The position numbers were made by a program, and so were the translations under genes. Shown one piece after another: positions 1 through 8,450 of a stretch of 64,000 nt of DNA. This DNA is from Eikenella corrodens. Its GTDB lineage: Bacteria > Pseudomonadota > Gammaproteobacteria > Burkholderiales > Neisseriaceae. Numbering within the stretch: position 1 is the stretch's first letter; every line of letters starts with the position of its first letter. The stretch spans positions 1,054,001-1,118,000 of the forward strand of contig NZ_CP034670.1 of NCBI RefSeq assembly GCF_003990355.1. Direction: 5' to 3'. A model generated the notes under the pieces. That model was not told the origin of the DNA. It ran no database searches and saw only the letters and a program-made list of their open reading frames with translations.

Positions 1-474
1 ATGGCGGGCGCGCAGGGCGGAGTCGTGCAGGCTGCCTGCGCGGATGGCGATGTCCACGCGCCGCTCGATGAGGTCGATGTAGCCTTCGGACGAGGTGAGC
101 AGCAGCGACACCTGCGGGTAGCGTTCGCAGAACGGGCGTACCAGCGGAGCGACGAGGTGCAGCAGCGTGGGCGTGGCGGAATCCACCCGAAGTACGCCCT
201 GCGGCGCGCCGCCCGCGGAGAGGATTTCGGCTTCGGCGGCTTCGATGTCGTGCAGTATCTGCCGCGCGCGCTCGAAAAAACGGCAGCCTTCTTCGGTGAG
301 CCGCAGTTGGCGCGTGGTGCGGTTGAGCAGGTTGGCGGAGAGTTTGTCTTCCAGCCGCTTCACGGTACGGCTGACGGCGGAGTTGGCCAGCCCGAGCCGC
401 TCTGCCGCGCGGCTGAAACTGCCGCTTTCCACCACCTGCACGAACGCGGCCAGTTCGTCTGAATGGGTTTTCAT
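1..474 (-). CDS. LysR-family transcriptional regulator (3' end outside window)
   Basis: The reading frame opens at ATG 474 (reverse strand) and runs without a stop to the window edge, giving the first 158 residues of a family that is usually about 300 long. Residues about 5-64 form the LysR winged HTH (VVESGSFSRAAERLG, then NSAVSRTVKRLE), followed by the linker helix and the start of the effector domain (VLRVDSATPTLLHLVAPLV). It is divergently transcribed from mdaB with 102 bases between the starts. That is the usual layout for a LysR regulator of a quinone reductase gene, so control of mdaB is a fair inference. The effector is unknown. The frame does not appear as a closed ORF only because its stop lies outside the window. 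Confidence 0.9.
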   Translation of the reverse strand, partial: MKTHSDELAAFVQVVESGSFSRAAERLGLANSAVSRTVKRLEDKLSANLLNRTTRQLRLTEEGCRFFERARQILHDIEAAEAEILSAGGAPQGVLRVDSATPTLLHLVAPLVRPFCERYPQVSLLLTSSEGYIDLIERRVDIAIRAGSLHDSALRARH

Positions 475-576
475 TGTTGCTTTTCCTGGAAAAGTGTTTT
501 GCAATTATTGCCGTTTTCATTATAAAGCATCGGAGTACAATAATGCTTTTTCAACGCAAATATTTGAAGGACCAAC

Positions 577-1167
577 ATGAATATTCTGTTAATTGACGGC
601 GGCCAACATTTTGGCCATTCCGCCGGCCGCCTGAACCACACGCTGCACCAAACCGCACGCGACACGCTGACCGCACTCGGCCATGCGGTGAAGGAAACCG
701 TGATTGAAGAGGGCTACGACACTGCCGCCGAAGTGGAAAAATGGCTGTGGATGGACGCGGTGGTTTGGCAGATGCCCGGCTGGTGGATGGGCGAGCCGTG
801 GACGGTGAAAAAATATATCGATGAAGTATTTACCGCAGGCGTGGGCGAGAACAAGCTGGTGGCCAACGACGGCCGCCACCGTGTAAACCCGACGGAAGGC
901 TACGGCACGGGCGGCTTGCTGCATGGCAAAAAACACATGATTTCATCCACTTGGAACGCGCCGATTGAGGCGTTTACCCGAGAAGGCGATTTCTTTGAGG
1001 GCGCGGGCGTGGACGGCGTGTACCTGCATTTCCACAAGGCCAACGAGTTCCTCGGCACGACGCGCCTGCCCTCGTTCATCTGCAACGATGTAATCAAGAA
1101 TCCGCAGGTGGAGCGGTATTTGGCGGATTATCGGGCGCATTTGGAGAAGGTGTTCGGTAGGGCGTGA
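577..1167 (+). CDS. mdaB: NAD(P)H:quinone oxidoreductase, MdaB type
   Basis: A 196-residue flavodoxin-fold protein of the MdaB/modulator of drug activity B family, which reduces quinones by two electrons using NADPH and FAD and protects against oxidative stress. The N-terminal LLIDGG start and GGQHFGHSAGRLN stretch (about 8-21), the PGWWMGEPWTVKKYID motif (about 63-78) and the GTGGLLHGK segment match the family, and the length is normal. The start ATG at 577 follows GAAGGACC. The gene is divergent from the LysR gene and ends in a strong hairpin terminator. Confidence 0.9.
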   Translation: MNILLIDGGQHFGHSAGRLNHTLHQTARDTLTALGHAVKETVIEEGYDTAAEVEKWLWMDAVVWQMPGWWMGEPWTVKKYIDEVFTAGVGENKLVANDGRHRVNPTEGYGTGGLLHGKKHMISSTWNAPIEAFTREGDFFEGAGVDGVYLHFHKANEFLGTTRLPSFICNDVIKNPQVERYLADYRAHLEKVFGRA

Positions 1168-1176
1168 TGGTGATAT

Positions 1177-1222
1177 AAAAAGCAGCCTGCACTTTGGGAA
1201 TTTGAAGTGCAGGCTGCTTTTT
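1177..1222 (+). terminator. Rho-independent terminator of mdaB
   Basis: There is a perfect 18-bp inverted repeat (AAAAAGCAGCCTGCACTT and its complement) around a 10-base loop, ending in a T run. The A run on the opposite side allows it to act in both directions, between the convergent mdaB and rsmJ. Confidence 0.85.
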
Positions 1223-1288
1223 GTTGGGTTGTCCGGTTTTTTCGGAAGCTGTTTTCAGGTAGCCCTTGACGGGAGACTACCTGAAAAA

Positions 1289-1367
1289 TATAGTGGATTA
1301 ACAAAAACCAGTACAGCGTTACGGCAAGACGAGACAACGCTGTACTGGTTGTTGTTAATTCACTTTA
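1289..1367. mobile_element. Correia-type element (CREE/nemis), internally shortened
   Basis: It begins TATAGTGGATTAACAAAAACC and ends with the complementary TIR (GTTAATTCACTTTA). The interior is reduced to AGTACAGCGTT..AACGCTGTACT, giving about 79 bp against about 105 bp for the other copies here. The distal TIR carries a TTTA in place of TATA. The stop codon of rsmJ falls at this end of the element. Confidence 0.8.
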
Positions 1368-2120
1368 AATGCTATGTTTGCTACCGCTCCCGCTATACAC
1401 GTCAAACCGGGTTGATTTGCCCGTGTATTGGTAATCCGGCTTGCGGCCGCATAGGAAATCGCCCAAGCGCGGGCGTTTGACCACCACGCGGGCGGTGGCT
1501 GCGGAGAGGGCGGCATCGAGCAGGGCGGCGTCGTTTTGCGCGGTGCCGACCAGCTCGTGGAAAAAAGCTATTTCTTTTTTTACCGCTGCCGATTTGCGCC
1601 GTTCGGGGTACATCGGGTCGAGATAAACCACTTGCGGGCGGCCGATTTCGGCGGCCAGGCGCGGCATATATTCGACGGCATCGGCGTGGTGCAGGGTGAG
1701 GCGGGAAGCAGTTTCGGCGATATCGGGGTGGAGCAGGGCGCGAGCGAGGCCGTCGGCCAAGAGGCAGTATACGGCGGGATGCCGCTCGAAAATATGCACG
1801 TTCAGCCCGAGCCCGGCTAACACGAAGCTGTCGCGGCCGAGCCCGCCGGTGGCGTCCCATACGGTGGGCTGTTTGCTGCGGCCGGCGGCTTTGGCCAGCA
1901 ACTCGCCGCCGCCGTGCAGCCGCCTGTGCTGCGCCGCGCCGGCGGTGAAATCTACCCACACGCTGCCTTTGTCGCCCGCGCGGTGCAACACGATGCCATG
2001 CTCTTCGGCGGCCAGGTAGAGGCCGGAGGCAGGCGGGGTGGTGGAGACAGCCAATGCGGGATGGCGGGCGTAGTCGGGCAGGGTGTGAGGGGCGGAGGTG
2101 ATGAGCGGGATGAGGGACAT
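1365..2120 (-). CDS. rsmJ: 16S rRNA (guanine(1516)-N(2))-methyltransferase
   Basis: A 251-residue SAM-dependent methyltransferase of the RsmJ (YhiQ) family, which modifies G1516 of 16S rRNA. Visible motifs are the SAM-binding WDATGGLGRDSFVLAG (about 87-102) and the catalytic DPMYPERRKSAAVKKE followed by FFHELVG, both diagnostic. The length is typical. The last codons run into the terminus of a Correia element, which supplies the TAA stop, so the native C-terminus may have been altered slightly. It is convergent with mdaB. Confidence 0.93.
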   Translation of the reverse strand: MSLIPLITSAPHTLPDYARHPALAVSTTPPASGLYLAAEEHGIVLHRAGDKGSVWVDFTAGAAQHRRLHGGGELLAKAAGRSKQPTVWDATGGLGRDSFVLAGLGLNVHIFERHPAVYCLLADGLARALLHPDIAETASRLTLHHADAVEYMPRLAAEIGRPQVVYLDPMYPERRKSAAVKKEIAFFHELVGTAQNDAALLDAALSAATARVVVKRPRLGDFLCGRKPDYQYTGKSTRFDVYSGSGSKHSI

Positions 2121-2168
2121 GGCGGATTGGGTGTTTTAACTTTGTTGTAGCACACGCTTTCAGGTAGC

Positions 2169-2378
2169 CTATGGCTTGGTTTGGAAATATGAGGCGATGC
2201 CGGCGAGGAAACAGGCCAGGCAGGCTATGCCGATAAGCAGCCGGGCTGCGGGACGGCGGCGGGGTTTCTTCACCGGCAGGGTGAGCAGGTGCAACAGGGC
2301 GGCATAGGCCGGGGCAATCGCGAGCAATACTGCGGCGAACAGGATGCCGTCGGGCAGGCGGGAGAGTAGGGTGCTCAT
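2169..2378 (-). CDS. Small hypothetical membrane protein
   Basis: A 69-residue frame with two hydrophobic segments (about 10-32 and 47-63) separated by a basic loop (KKPRRRPAAR). No family is recognised. It lies just downstream of pilR and upstream of rsmJ on the same strand, flanked on both sides by DUS copies. There is no strong ribosome binding site, so it is less certain than its neighbours. Confidence 0.5.
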   Translation of the reverse strand: MSTLLSRLPDGILFAAVLLAIAPAYAALLHLLTLPVKKPRRRPAARLLIGIACLACFLAGIASYFQTKP

Positions 2379-2392
2379 GGAGATTAGCTGTT

Positions 2393-2431
2393 TTCAGGTA
2401 GCCTTTGCTGAGGAGGGAGGCTACCTGAAAA
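2393..2431. repeat. Inverted DUS pair
   Basis: TTTCAGGTAGCC and GGCTACCTGAAA face each other across about 14 bases. It lies between pilR and the small membrane protein gene and could form a hairpin. Confidence 0.6.
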
Positions 2432-2458
2432 TGCGGGGCAAGGAAACGATAGCTGAAA

Positions 2459-2561
2459 TATAGTGAATGAAAATTAAGAAGCTACTGTGTTCGTTTGCTT
2501 TGCTGTAACTTTATGCTGTTTGCGGTTTGCTGCTCTGCTTGGATTTTATGAATCCACGATA
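2459..2561. mobile_element. Decayed Correia-type element
   Basis: This 103-bp stretch starts TATAGTGAATGAAAATTAAG and ends AATCCACGATA. It aligns along its length with the intact copies (for example TGCTGTTTGCGG against TACTGTCTGCGG), with many substitutions. Length, ends and order of landmarks all fit an old Correia insertion. Confidence 0.6.
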
Positions 2562-2570
2562 GCCCGCGAA

Positions 2571-2603
2571 TTTTCAGGTAGCCTTTGAGGCTACCTGAAA
2601 TTT
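2571..2603 (-). terminator. Inverted DUS hairpin after pilR
   Basis: TTTTCAGGTAGCC, a 5-base spacer and GGCTACCTGAAATTTT form a tight hairpin about 30 bases beyond the pilR stop. It is the likely terminator of the parC-pilS-pilR operon. Confidence 0.6.
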
Positions 2604-2632
2604 TGCCGTTTGATTCCGGCCAGGCAGCCTGG

Positions 2633-4282
2633 CTATTCGATTTCCAAGCGCTCCATCCGGTAGCGCATGGAGCGGAAGCTGATGCCGAGCAGTTTGGCGG
2701 CCTGGGTGCGGTTGTAGCGGGTTTTTTGCAGGGCTTGCTCGATAATCAGCCGCTCTACGTCGTCGAGGTAGTCCTGCACCTGGGTGCGGCCGAGGACGAA
2801 GCCGGGCAGGTTGTCGAGCTGGCCGCTGCTTTCGGGGGCGGCTGCTTCGGCGGTGTCGGCGCTGCCGCTGTTTTGGCTGACGGCGGCGATGGCGCTGCCC
2901 CAGTCGTCTTCATCCAATAGCGGGGAGCTGGAGAGCTGGAGGTCGGCAGCATCGATGGTGTTGTCGGCGGCCAGGGCGACGGCGCGTTCGAGGATGTTTT
3001 CCAGCTCGCGGAAGTTGCCGGGGTAGCTGTATTGCAACAGCGCCTGTTTGGCGGGCTGGGTGAGGGTGTAGTCGCCGCCTTGGCGGTGTTTGCGCAAGAG
3101 CTGGGTGATGAGCTGGGGCAGGTCTTCGCGCATTTCGCGCAGGGGCGGCATGGTGAGGGAAACGACGTTGAGGCGGTAGAACAAGTCTTGTCGGAATGCG
3201 CCTTTGGCCACGAGGGCAGCGAGGTCTTTATGCGTGGCGGAGATGATGCGCACGTCTACTTTCACTTCTTGCGCATCGCCGATGCGGCGCACGGCTTTTT
3301 CCTGGATGGCGCGCAGGAGTTTCACCTGCATGTGCAGGGGCAGGTCGGCCACTTCGTCGAGGAAGAGGGTGCCGCCGTGGGCGTGTTGGAAAAAGCCGAG
3401 GCGGTCTTGATCGGCACCGGTGAAGCTGCCTTTTTTGTAGCCGAAGAATTCGCTTTCCATCAGGTTTTCGGGGATGGCGCCGCAGTTTACGGCCACGAAG
3501 GGGCGGTCGCGCCGCTCGGAGAGCTCGTGGATGCTGCGCGCGGCCTGCTCCTTACCGGAACCGGATTCGCCGGCGATATACACGGGCACGGTGGTGCGGG
3601 CAAGTTTGCGGATCATCTGCCGGGCTTCTTCGATTTGCGGGGAGCGGCCGATGAGGCGGGGGATGTCTTCGGGATTGGCGGCCGGCTGTTCGTCGGCTGC
3701 GGGCTGGAGCTTGCGGCCGGCGGCTTTGCTTTCTTGCAGCTCTTCGTTTTCAGGTAGCCCCTCGCTTTCAGGTAGCCCCTCGCTTTCAGGTAGCCCCTCG
3801 CTTTCAGGTAGCCCCTCGCTTTCAGGTAGCCCTTCGTCTGCGCCGTTTGCTTGGGGCGGGGGCTCTTCTTTGGCCGGTGCGGGGGCGGGGCGGCTGTCTT
3901 CTTCGTGGATTTTGATGGCGGATTTCACCAGGGTGCGCAGTTGCGCCAGGGTGATGGGCTTTTGCAGGTAGTCGAAGGCACCGGTTTTGATGGCCTGCAC
4001 GGCCTGGTCGGCATTGCCGAAGGCGGTAATCACGGCCACGGGCACGTCGAGCTCTTTTTCGTTGATGTATTCCACCACTTCGAGTCCGGAGCCGTCGGGC
4101 ATGCGCATATCGGTGAGCACGAGGGAGAACTTTTTGCTGTCGAGCCACTTTTTGGCGGCATTGACGCCCTCGGCGGTTTCCACCGACAAGCCCATTTTCA
4201 TCAGGGTCATTTCCATCAGGTCGCGGATGTCTTGCTCGTCGTCCACAACCAATACTGGCTTTTGCAGGCTTTGTTTACTCAT
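2633..4282 (-). CDS. pilR: Sigma-54-dependent response regulator PilR
   Basis: A 549-residue NtrC-type activator, partner of PilS in control of type IV pilin transcription. The receiver domain spans about 9-125, with the phospho-acceptor Asp58 in LVLTDMRMPD. The AAA+ domain spans about 205-430, with Walker A GESGSGKE, the sigma-54 contact loop GSFTGA (Ser for the usual Ala) and Walker B GGTLFLDEVADL. A Fis-type HTH is at the C-terminus (NRTQAAKLLGISFRSMRYRM). The linker is unusual: residues 150-179 are five tandem EGLPES/N units encoded by five 18-bp copies of an extended DUS. The start overlaps the end of pilS by 8 bases, which implies translational coupling. Confidence 0.92.
   Translation of the reverse strand: MSKQSLQKPVLVVDDEQDIRDLMEMTLMKMGLSVETAEGVNAAKKWLDSKKFSLVLTDMRMPDGSGLEVVEYINEKELDVPVAVITAFGNADQAVQAIKTGAFDYLQKPITLAQLRTLVKSAIKIHEEDSRPAPAPAKEEPPPQANGADEGLPESEGLPESEGLPESEGLPESEGLPENEELQESKAAGRKLQPAADEQPAANPEDIPRLIGRSPQIEEARQMIRKLARTTVPVYIAGESGSGKEQAARSIHELSERRDRPFVAVNCGAIPENLMESEFFGYKKGSFTGADQDRLGFFQHAHGGTLFLDEVADLPLHMQVKLLRAIQEKAVRRIGDAQEVKVDVRIISATHKDLAALVAKGAFRQDLFYRLNVVSLTMPPLREMREDLPQLITQLLRKHRQGGDYTLTQPAKQALLQYSYPGNFRELENILERAVALAADNTIDAADLQLSSSPLLDEDDWGSAIAAVSQNSGSADTAEAAAPESSGQLDNLPGFVLGRTQVQDYLDDVERLIIEQALQKTRYNRTQAAKLLGISFRSMRYRMERLEIE
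3747..3836. repeat. Five tandem 18-bp DUS-containing repeats inside pilR
   Basis: Five head-to-tail copies of CTTTCAGGTAGCCCCTCG (first copy TTTTC.., last CCTTCG) at an exact 18-bp period. Each contains TTTCAGGTAGCC, the complement of the GGCTACCTGAA core of the Eikenella uptake sequence. On the coding strand they give the hexapeptide EGLPES. Since 18 is a multiple of three, copy-number change would lengthen or shorten the linker without a frameshift. Confidence 0.95.
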
Positions 4283-5882
4283 TGATATCTTTCGGCATGA
4301 TTAGTTCGAATCCCTTGATTTCGGGATGATAGTGAAGCTGGCCGGAGTTGGCGTGCGCCAATTCGCGTGCCACATACAGCCCCAGCCCGGTGCCTTCGGC
4401 GCGGGTGGTGAAAAACGGCTCGAACAGGCGCGGCTGGTTTTCGGGCGATACGCCGGGGCCGTCGTCCATCACGGTGAGCGATACGGATACGTTGTCGTCG
4501 GTGGGCTTCACCAACACGGTGATGGAGTCGGCCTGCTTGCTGCCGTGCTGCCAGGCGTTGTTGATGAGGTTCCACATAATCTGCTGCAGGTGCATTTTGT
4601 CGAAATACACTTTCAGCGCGCCGCCCTGCATATAAAGGTGCACGGCGTGTTTGGCTTCGGGATGGGTGAGCAGGAATTCCTGCTTGAAATCGAGCCAGAA
4701 TTTCATCAGGTTGATGGATTGGGCGTCGAGCCGGTCGCTCTTGTTCAGGCTGCTCACTTCTTCCAGCATTTTATCGATGCGCTGGATGTTGTTGTCGATG
4801 ATGCCGCACAGCTTGGTGGTCATCGGATCTTCGTCTTCCTCGGCCAATAAGCCGTTGGATTGGCGGATAGCGGAGAGCGGGTTGCGGATTTCGTGCGCCA
4901 GGTTGGCCGTGAGCTGGCCGAGCGCGGCCAGTTTGGTGGCCATGGCTTCCATGGCGACTTCTTGGTCGGAGCGGATAAACAGCATCAGCAGCGATTCGTC
5001 TTCGCGCACCAGCGGGCGGGCGCGCACCTGCACGCCTTGCCCGCCCAGCTCAACATGGGTGATGAAGTTGCGTGTAGGCGCGCGCTGCCAGCGTTTCACC
5101 AAAATATCGAACATTTCTTCGTGTCGGTCGACTTTTACATAGGGGAAATAGAGGCCGGCCTGGCGGTTCATCAGCCAGATGCGGCTGCCAGTATCCACTA
5201 CCACCACGGCCTCAGCCACATGGTTGAGCACCAGTTCGTTCAGACCTTTGAGGCGGTCGAATGCGCGGCGGTGTTTACTCAGGGTGTTGGCGGCGCGGTT
5301 GAGGAAGGAGGCATAAAACGAGGTGATCAGCGCCACCAGGTAGCCCACCGCCGAGAGTACGATGGTGTGGACGACTGCGCTGCTGCCTGCCTGGCTGTTG
5401 GCGTCAAACGGCCAATAACGCAGCCAAGTGCCGATAAACAGCAAAAGGGCGACATAAGAGGCATACAAGAGCGGATAGCGGCCGTGGCTGAGCAGGCAGG
5501 ACACGCCGATAAAGGGCAGGATGAGGATGCCGAAGCCGGAGGAAATGCCGCCGGCCAGGTGCATCAGCAGCACCATCATGGTGATGTCGGCCACCGCGCT
5601 GATGTTGGGCAGGTTGTTTTTCTGCTGCTGCCAGTTGGGAAATACCATGCTGAACACAATCAGCCCGCCGTACACCGCCGCCCAGATATAGAAACGGCTG
5701 CCGAAAATGGGCATCGAAGCCAGTCTGGCCATGCCCACATTCGAGCCGTAGGCATTGACCAGCACGTGGAAGGTGAGCAGCGAAAGCAAAAGGCTCACGC
5801 GGGCGATGTTCATCAGCCAGGGCAGGCGGTTGAGTTGGCTGTCCCATTCGTTGGGGGTATACGGTTTCGGCAGCTGAATCAT
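4275..5882 (-). CDS. pilS: Sensor histidine kinase PilS
   Basis: A 535-residue membrane kinase of the PilS family. The N-terminal 200 residues hold about six hydrophobic segments. A PAS-like region (about 205-310, with VAEAVVVVDTGSRIWLMNRQ) follows. Then come the H box LAHEIRNPLSAIR, N box NLINNAWQHG, G1 DDGPGV, F box LFEPFFTTR and G2 GTGLGLYVA. All catalytic boxes are present. The start ATG overlaps the parC stop in an ATGA junction and its end overlaps pilR, so the three genes look co-transcribed and coupled. Confidence 0.92.
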   Translation of the reverse strand: MIQLPKPYTPNEWDSQLNRLPWLMNIARVSLLLSLLTFHVLVNAYGSNVGMARLASMPIFGSRFYIWAAVYGGLIVFSMVFPNWQQQKNNLPNISAVADITMMVLLMHLAGGISSGFGILILPFIGVSCLLSHGRYPLLYASYVALLLFIGTWLRYWPFDANSQAGSSAVVHTIVLSAVGYLVALITSFYASFLNRAANTLSKHRRAFDRLKGLNELVLNHVAEAVVVVDTGSRIWLMNRQAGLYFPYVKVDRHEEMFDILVKRWQRAPTRNFITHVELGGQGVQVRARPLVREDESLLMLFIRSDQEVAMEAMATKLAALGQLTANLAHEIRNPLSAIRQSNGLLAEEDEDPMTTKLCGIIDNNIQRIDKMLEEVSSLNKSDRLDAQSINLMKFWLDFKQEFLLTHPEAKHAVHLYMQGGALKVYFDKMHLQQIMWNLINNAWQHGSKQADSITVLVKPTDDNVSVSLTVMDDGPGVSPENQPRLFEPFFTTRAEGTGLGLYVARELAHANSGQLHYHPEIKGFELIMPKDINE

Positions 5883-8191
5883 GCTTCGCCCTCCTGCGTG
5901 CCGCTCAGGCTGATGAGGCTGCCTGAAACATCCAACACCCGGCCTTTGCGGCCGCGTTTGCCTTCAATATCCTGCACGCGTAAGCGTTCGCGGTGTGCCG
6001 CACCGCGTTTGCCGCGGCTGCATACCCAGAAATCGGGAGTGGACACCAAGGCGGTCAGTTGCAGCGTGTCGCCGCCGCGCAGCGACATCAATTGCAGGCC
6101 GCGCCCTTTGGCCATCACTTTTAATTCGCCGATTGGGAAGGCGAGCAGGTGTTTTTCCGCACTGGCCAGCACCAAGCGGCAATCGGGGTTGATCAGCGCA
6201 GACTGGCGCACCGGCTGCGGCATCAGCAGGGTTTCGCCAGCCTCCAGTTTCACCACTTCCTTGCCCGCCTTCACGCGGCCGACCAAATCGCCCAGTTTGG
6301 CGATGAAGCCGTAGCCGCCGCTGCCGGCCAGCAGGTAGTGCTCTTGCGGCTGCCCGGCCAACATGGTAAGCACCGACGCGCCCGGCTGCAATTCCAAGAG
6401 CGAGGCCAGCGGCACGCCGTCGCCGCGCCCGCCGGGGATTTCGGCCGGATCGATGGTGTAGCTGCGGCCCAGCGTGTCGAGCACCACCACCGGATCGACG
6501 GTACGCGTTTCCAGCGTTTGCTGCAATTCGTCGCCTTCTTTAAACGCGGTGGCCGACAAATCCAGCCCGTGCCCGGCACGGCTGCGAATCCAGCCCTGGC
6601 GCGACAGGATGAGCGTTACCGGTTCGTCGGCCGTGGTGTGGGTGAGCGCGGCGCGTTCGGCTTCGGCCACCAGCGTGCGGCGCGGGTCGCCAAATTGCTT
6701 GGCATCGGCCTGCATCTCTTTGATGATGAGCTTTTTCTTCGCGCCTTCGTCGGCCAATAAGTTTTTCAGGTAGCCTTCTTCTTCACGCAAATCAGCCAAT
6801 TCCTGCTCCAGTTTGAAACCTTCCAAACGGGCGAGCTGGCGCAGGCGGATTTCCAAAATATCTTCGGCTTGGATTTCGGAGAGGCCGAAGGCAGCCATCA
6901 ATTCGGGCTTGGGCTCGTCGGCTTCGCGGATGACGCGGATTACCTCGTCGATGTGCAAAAAGGCGGTCATGCGCCCGTCGATGATGTGGATGCGTTTGAG
7001 CACCTGTTCCAAACGGTGTTGCAGGCGGCGGGTTACGGTGGACACGCGGAAATCGAGCCATTCCTGCAGGATGGTTTTCAGGTTTTTCTGTGCGGGGCGG
7101 TTGTCGAGCCCGATCATCACCAAGTTGGCCGGCACATTGCCTTCCAGCCCGGTTTGCGCCATTAGGGTGTTGATGAAGTTATCCGGTTCGATGCGGCTGG
7201 ATTTGGGCTCGAACACGAGGCGCACAGGGTGTTCGCCGTCGCTCTCGTCGCGCACTTTGTCGATGAGCTCGAGCATCAGCTTTTTGGTGTTGAGCTGGTC
7301 TTGGTTGAGCTGTTTTTTGCCGGATTTGGGCTTGGGGTTGGTTTGCTCTTCGATTTCGGCCAGGATTTTCTGCGCGCTGGTGTTGGGCGGCAGCTCGGTG
7401 ATGATGAGGCGCCATTGGCCGCGCGCCAGTTTTTCGATTTCGTAGCGGGCGCGCACGCGGATGCTGCCTTTGCCGGTTTCGTAGAGCTGGAGCAGGTCTT
7501 TGGCCGGGGTGATGATGTGGCCGCCGCCGGCGAAATCGGGGGCTGGGATGTGTTCCATCAGCTCGGCGGTGGTGAGCGCGGGCTTTTTGAGCAGGGCCAC
7601 GGCGGCAGCGGTGACTTCGCCCAAGTTGTGCGGCGGGATTTCGGTGGCCATGCCCACGGCAATGCCGGAGGCGCCGTTGAGCAGCACCATGGGCAGGCGG
7701 GCGGGTAGCGCCACGGGCTCTTCAAACGCGCCGTCGTAATTCGGCACGAAATCCACCGTGCCTTGATGCAGCTCGGAAAGCAGCAGTTCGGCAATCGGGG
7801 TGAGGCGGGCTTCGGTGTAGCGCATGGCGGCCGCGCCGTCGCCGTCGCGCGAGCCGAAGTTGCCGATGCCGTCGATTAAGGGATAGCGCAGGGTGAAGTC
7901 TTGCGCCATGCGCACCATGGCGTCGTAGGCGGAAGCGTCGCCGTGCGGGTGGTATTTGCCCAGGATTTCGCCCACCACGCGCGCGGATTTCACCGGCTTG
8001 GAGTTGGTGGTCAGCCCCATTTCCTTCATGGCAAACAGGATGCGCCGCTGCACGGGCTTTTGGCCGTCGCCCACGTCGGGCAGGGCGCGGCCTTTCACCA
8101 CGCTCATGGCGTATTCGAGGTAGGCGCGTTCGGCGTAGGGGGCGAGCAGCAGGATGTCGCGGTTTTCGGCGGATGCGGTGTTTTCTGGCAT
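5879..8191 (-). CDS. parC: DNA topoisomerase IV subunit A
   Basis: This 770-residue ParC starts at ATG 8191 (MPENTASAE). The open frame extends upstream to 8416, but that part crosses a DUS and has no ParC similarity. The protein forms the breakage-reunion subunit that decatenates chromosomes. Landmarks are QKPVQRRILFAM, the GKYHPHGD helix, the catalytic Tyr in AMRYTEARL, GIAVGMATEIPPHN and the C-terminal beta-pinwheel. In the quinolone-resistance determining region residues 85-90 read DASAYD, whereas gonococcal ParC as I recall it has DSSAYE. It overlaps pilS by 4 bases. Confidence 0.95.
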   Translation of the reverse strand: MPENTASAENRDILLLAPYAERAYLEYAMSVVKGRALPDVGDGQKPVQRRILFAMKEMGLTTNSKPVKSARVVGEILGKYHPHGDASAYDAMVRMAQDFTLRYPLIDGIGNFGSRDGDGAAAMRYTEARLTPIAELLLSELHQGTVDFVPNYDGAFEEPVALPARLPMVLLNGASGIAVGMATEIPPHNLGEVTAAAVALLKKPALTTAELMEHIPAPDFAGGGHIITPAKDLLQLYETGKGSIRVRARYEIEKLARGQWRLIITELPPNTSAQKILAEIEEQTNPKPKSGKKQLNQDQLNTKKLMLELIDKVRDESDGEHPVRLVFEPKSSRIEPDNFINTLMAQTGLEGNVPANLVMIGLDNRPAQKNLKTILQEWLDFRVSTVTRRLQHRLEQVLKRIHIIDGRMTAFLHIDEVIRVIREADEPKPELMAAFGLSEIQAEDILEIRLRQLARLEGFKLEQELADLREEEGYLKNLLADEGAKKKLIIKEMQADAKQFGDPRRTLVAEAERAALTHTTADEPVTLILSRQGWIRSRAGHGLDLSATAFKEGDELQQTLETRTVDPVVVLDTLGRSYTIDPAEIPGGRGDGVPLASLLELQPGASVLTMLAGQPQEHYLLAGSGGYGFIAKLGDLVGRVKAGKEVVKLEAGETLLMPQPVRQSALINPDCRLVLASAEKHLLAFPIGELKVMAKGRGLQLMSLRGGDTLQLTALVSTPDFWVCSRGKRGAAHRERLRVQDIEGKRGRKGRVLDVSGSLISLSGTQEGEA

Positions 8192-8319
8192 GGTGTGGCT
8201 GGCGTTTCGGTTGCTAAACGCCGTAATTGTAAAGCAAGCAAGGGTTTTCAGGTAGCCTGCGGGGCGGTGGGGCTGGCTGAAACCATCGCGGGAGAACGGG
8301 TTAAGTTTTGTAGTATGCC

Positions 8320-8349
8320 TTGCGGGCAGCGGGAAGGGGGTTTTATAAT
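8320..8349 (+). promoter_or_regulatory. Putative sigma-70 promoter of the SemiSWEET gene
   Basis: TTGCGG (8320-8325), an 18-base spacer and a perfect TATAAT (8344-8349) lie about 100 bases before the start codon at 8451, in the divergent region between parC and this gene. Confidence 0.45.
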
Positions 8350-8450
8350 TGCGCGCTTCCAGCGAGCCCGCATGATGAAGGCTACCTGAAACCGGGAAGC
8401 CGGTATATGCCGGCATGAAACGTCTGATTCACTTTTAAGAGGTAAAAATA

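Noticed and set aside
3747..3836. CRISPR-like array
   Set aside because: The units are contiguous without spacers, in frame within pilR, and each contains a DUS core.
4860..6314. Long plus-strand frame (484 codons) opposite pilS and parC
   Set aside because: It is the antisense shadow of two well-supported genes in GC-rich DNA and has no recognisable domain or proper ribosome site.
8192..8416. Upstream extension of parC to 8416
   Set aside because: The added 75 residues cross a DUS and intergenic sequence and do not resemble ParC; ATG 8191 gives the family N-terminus.
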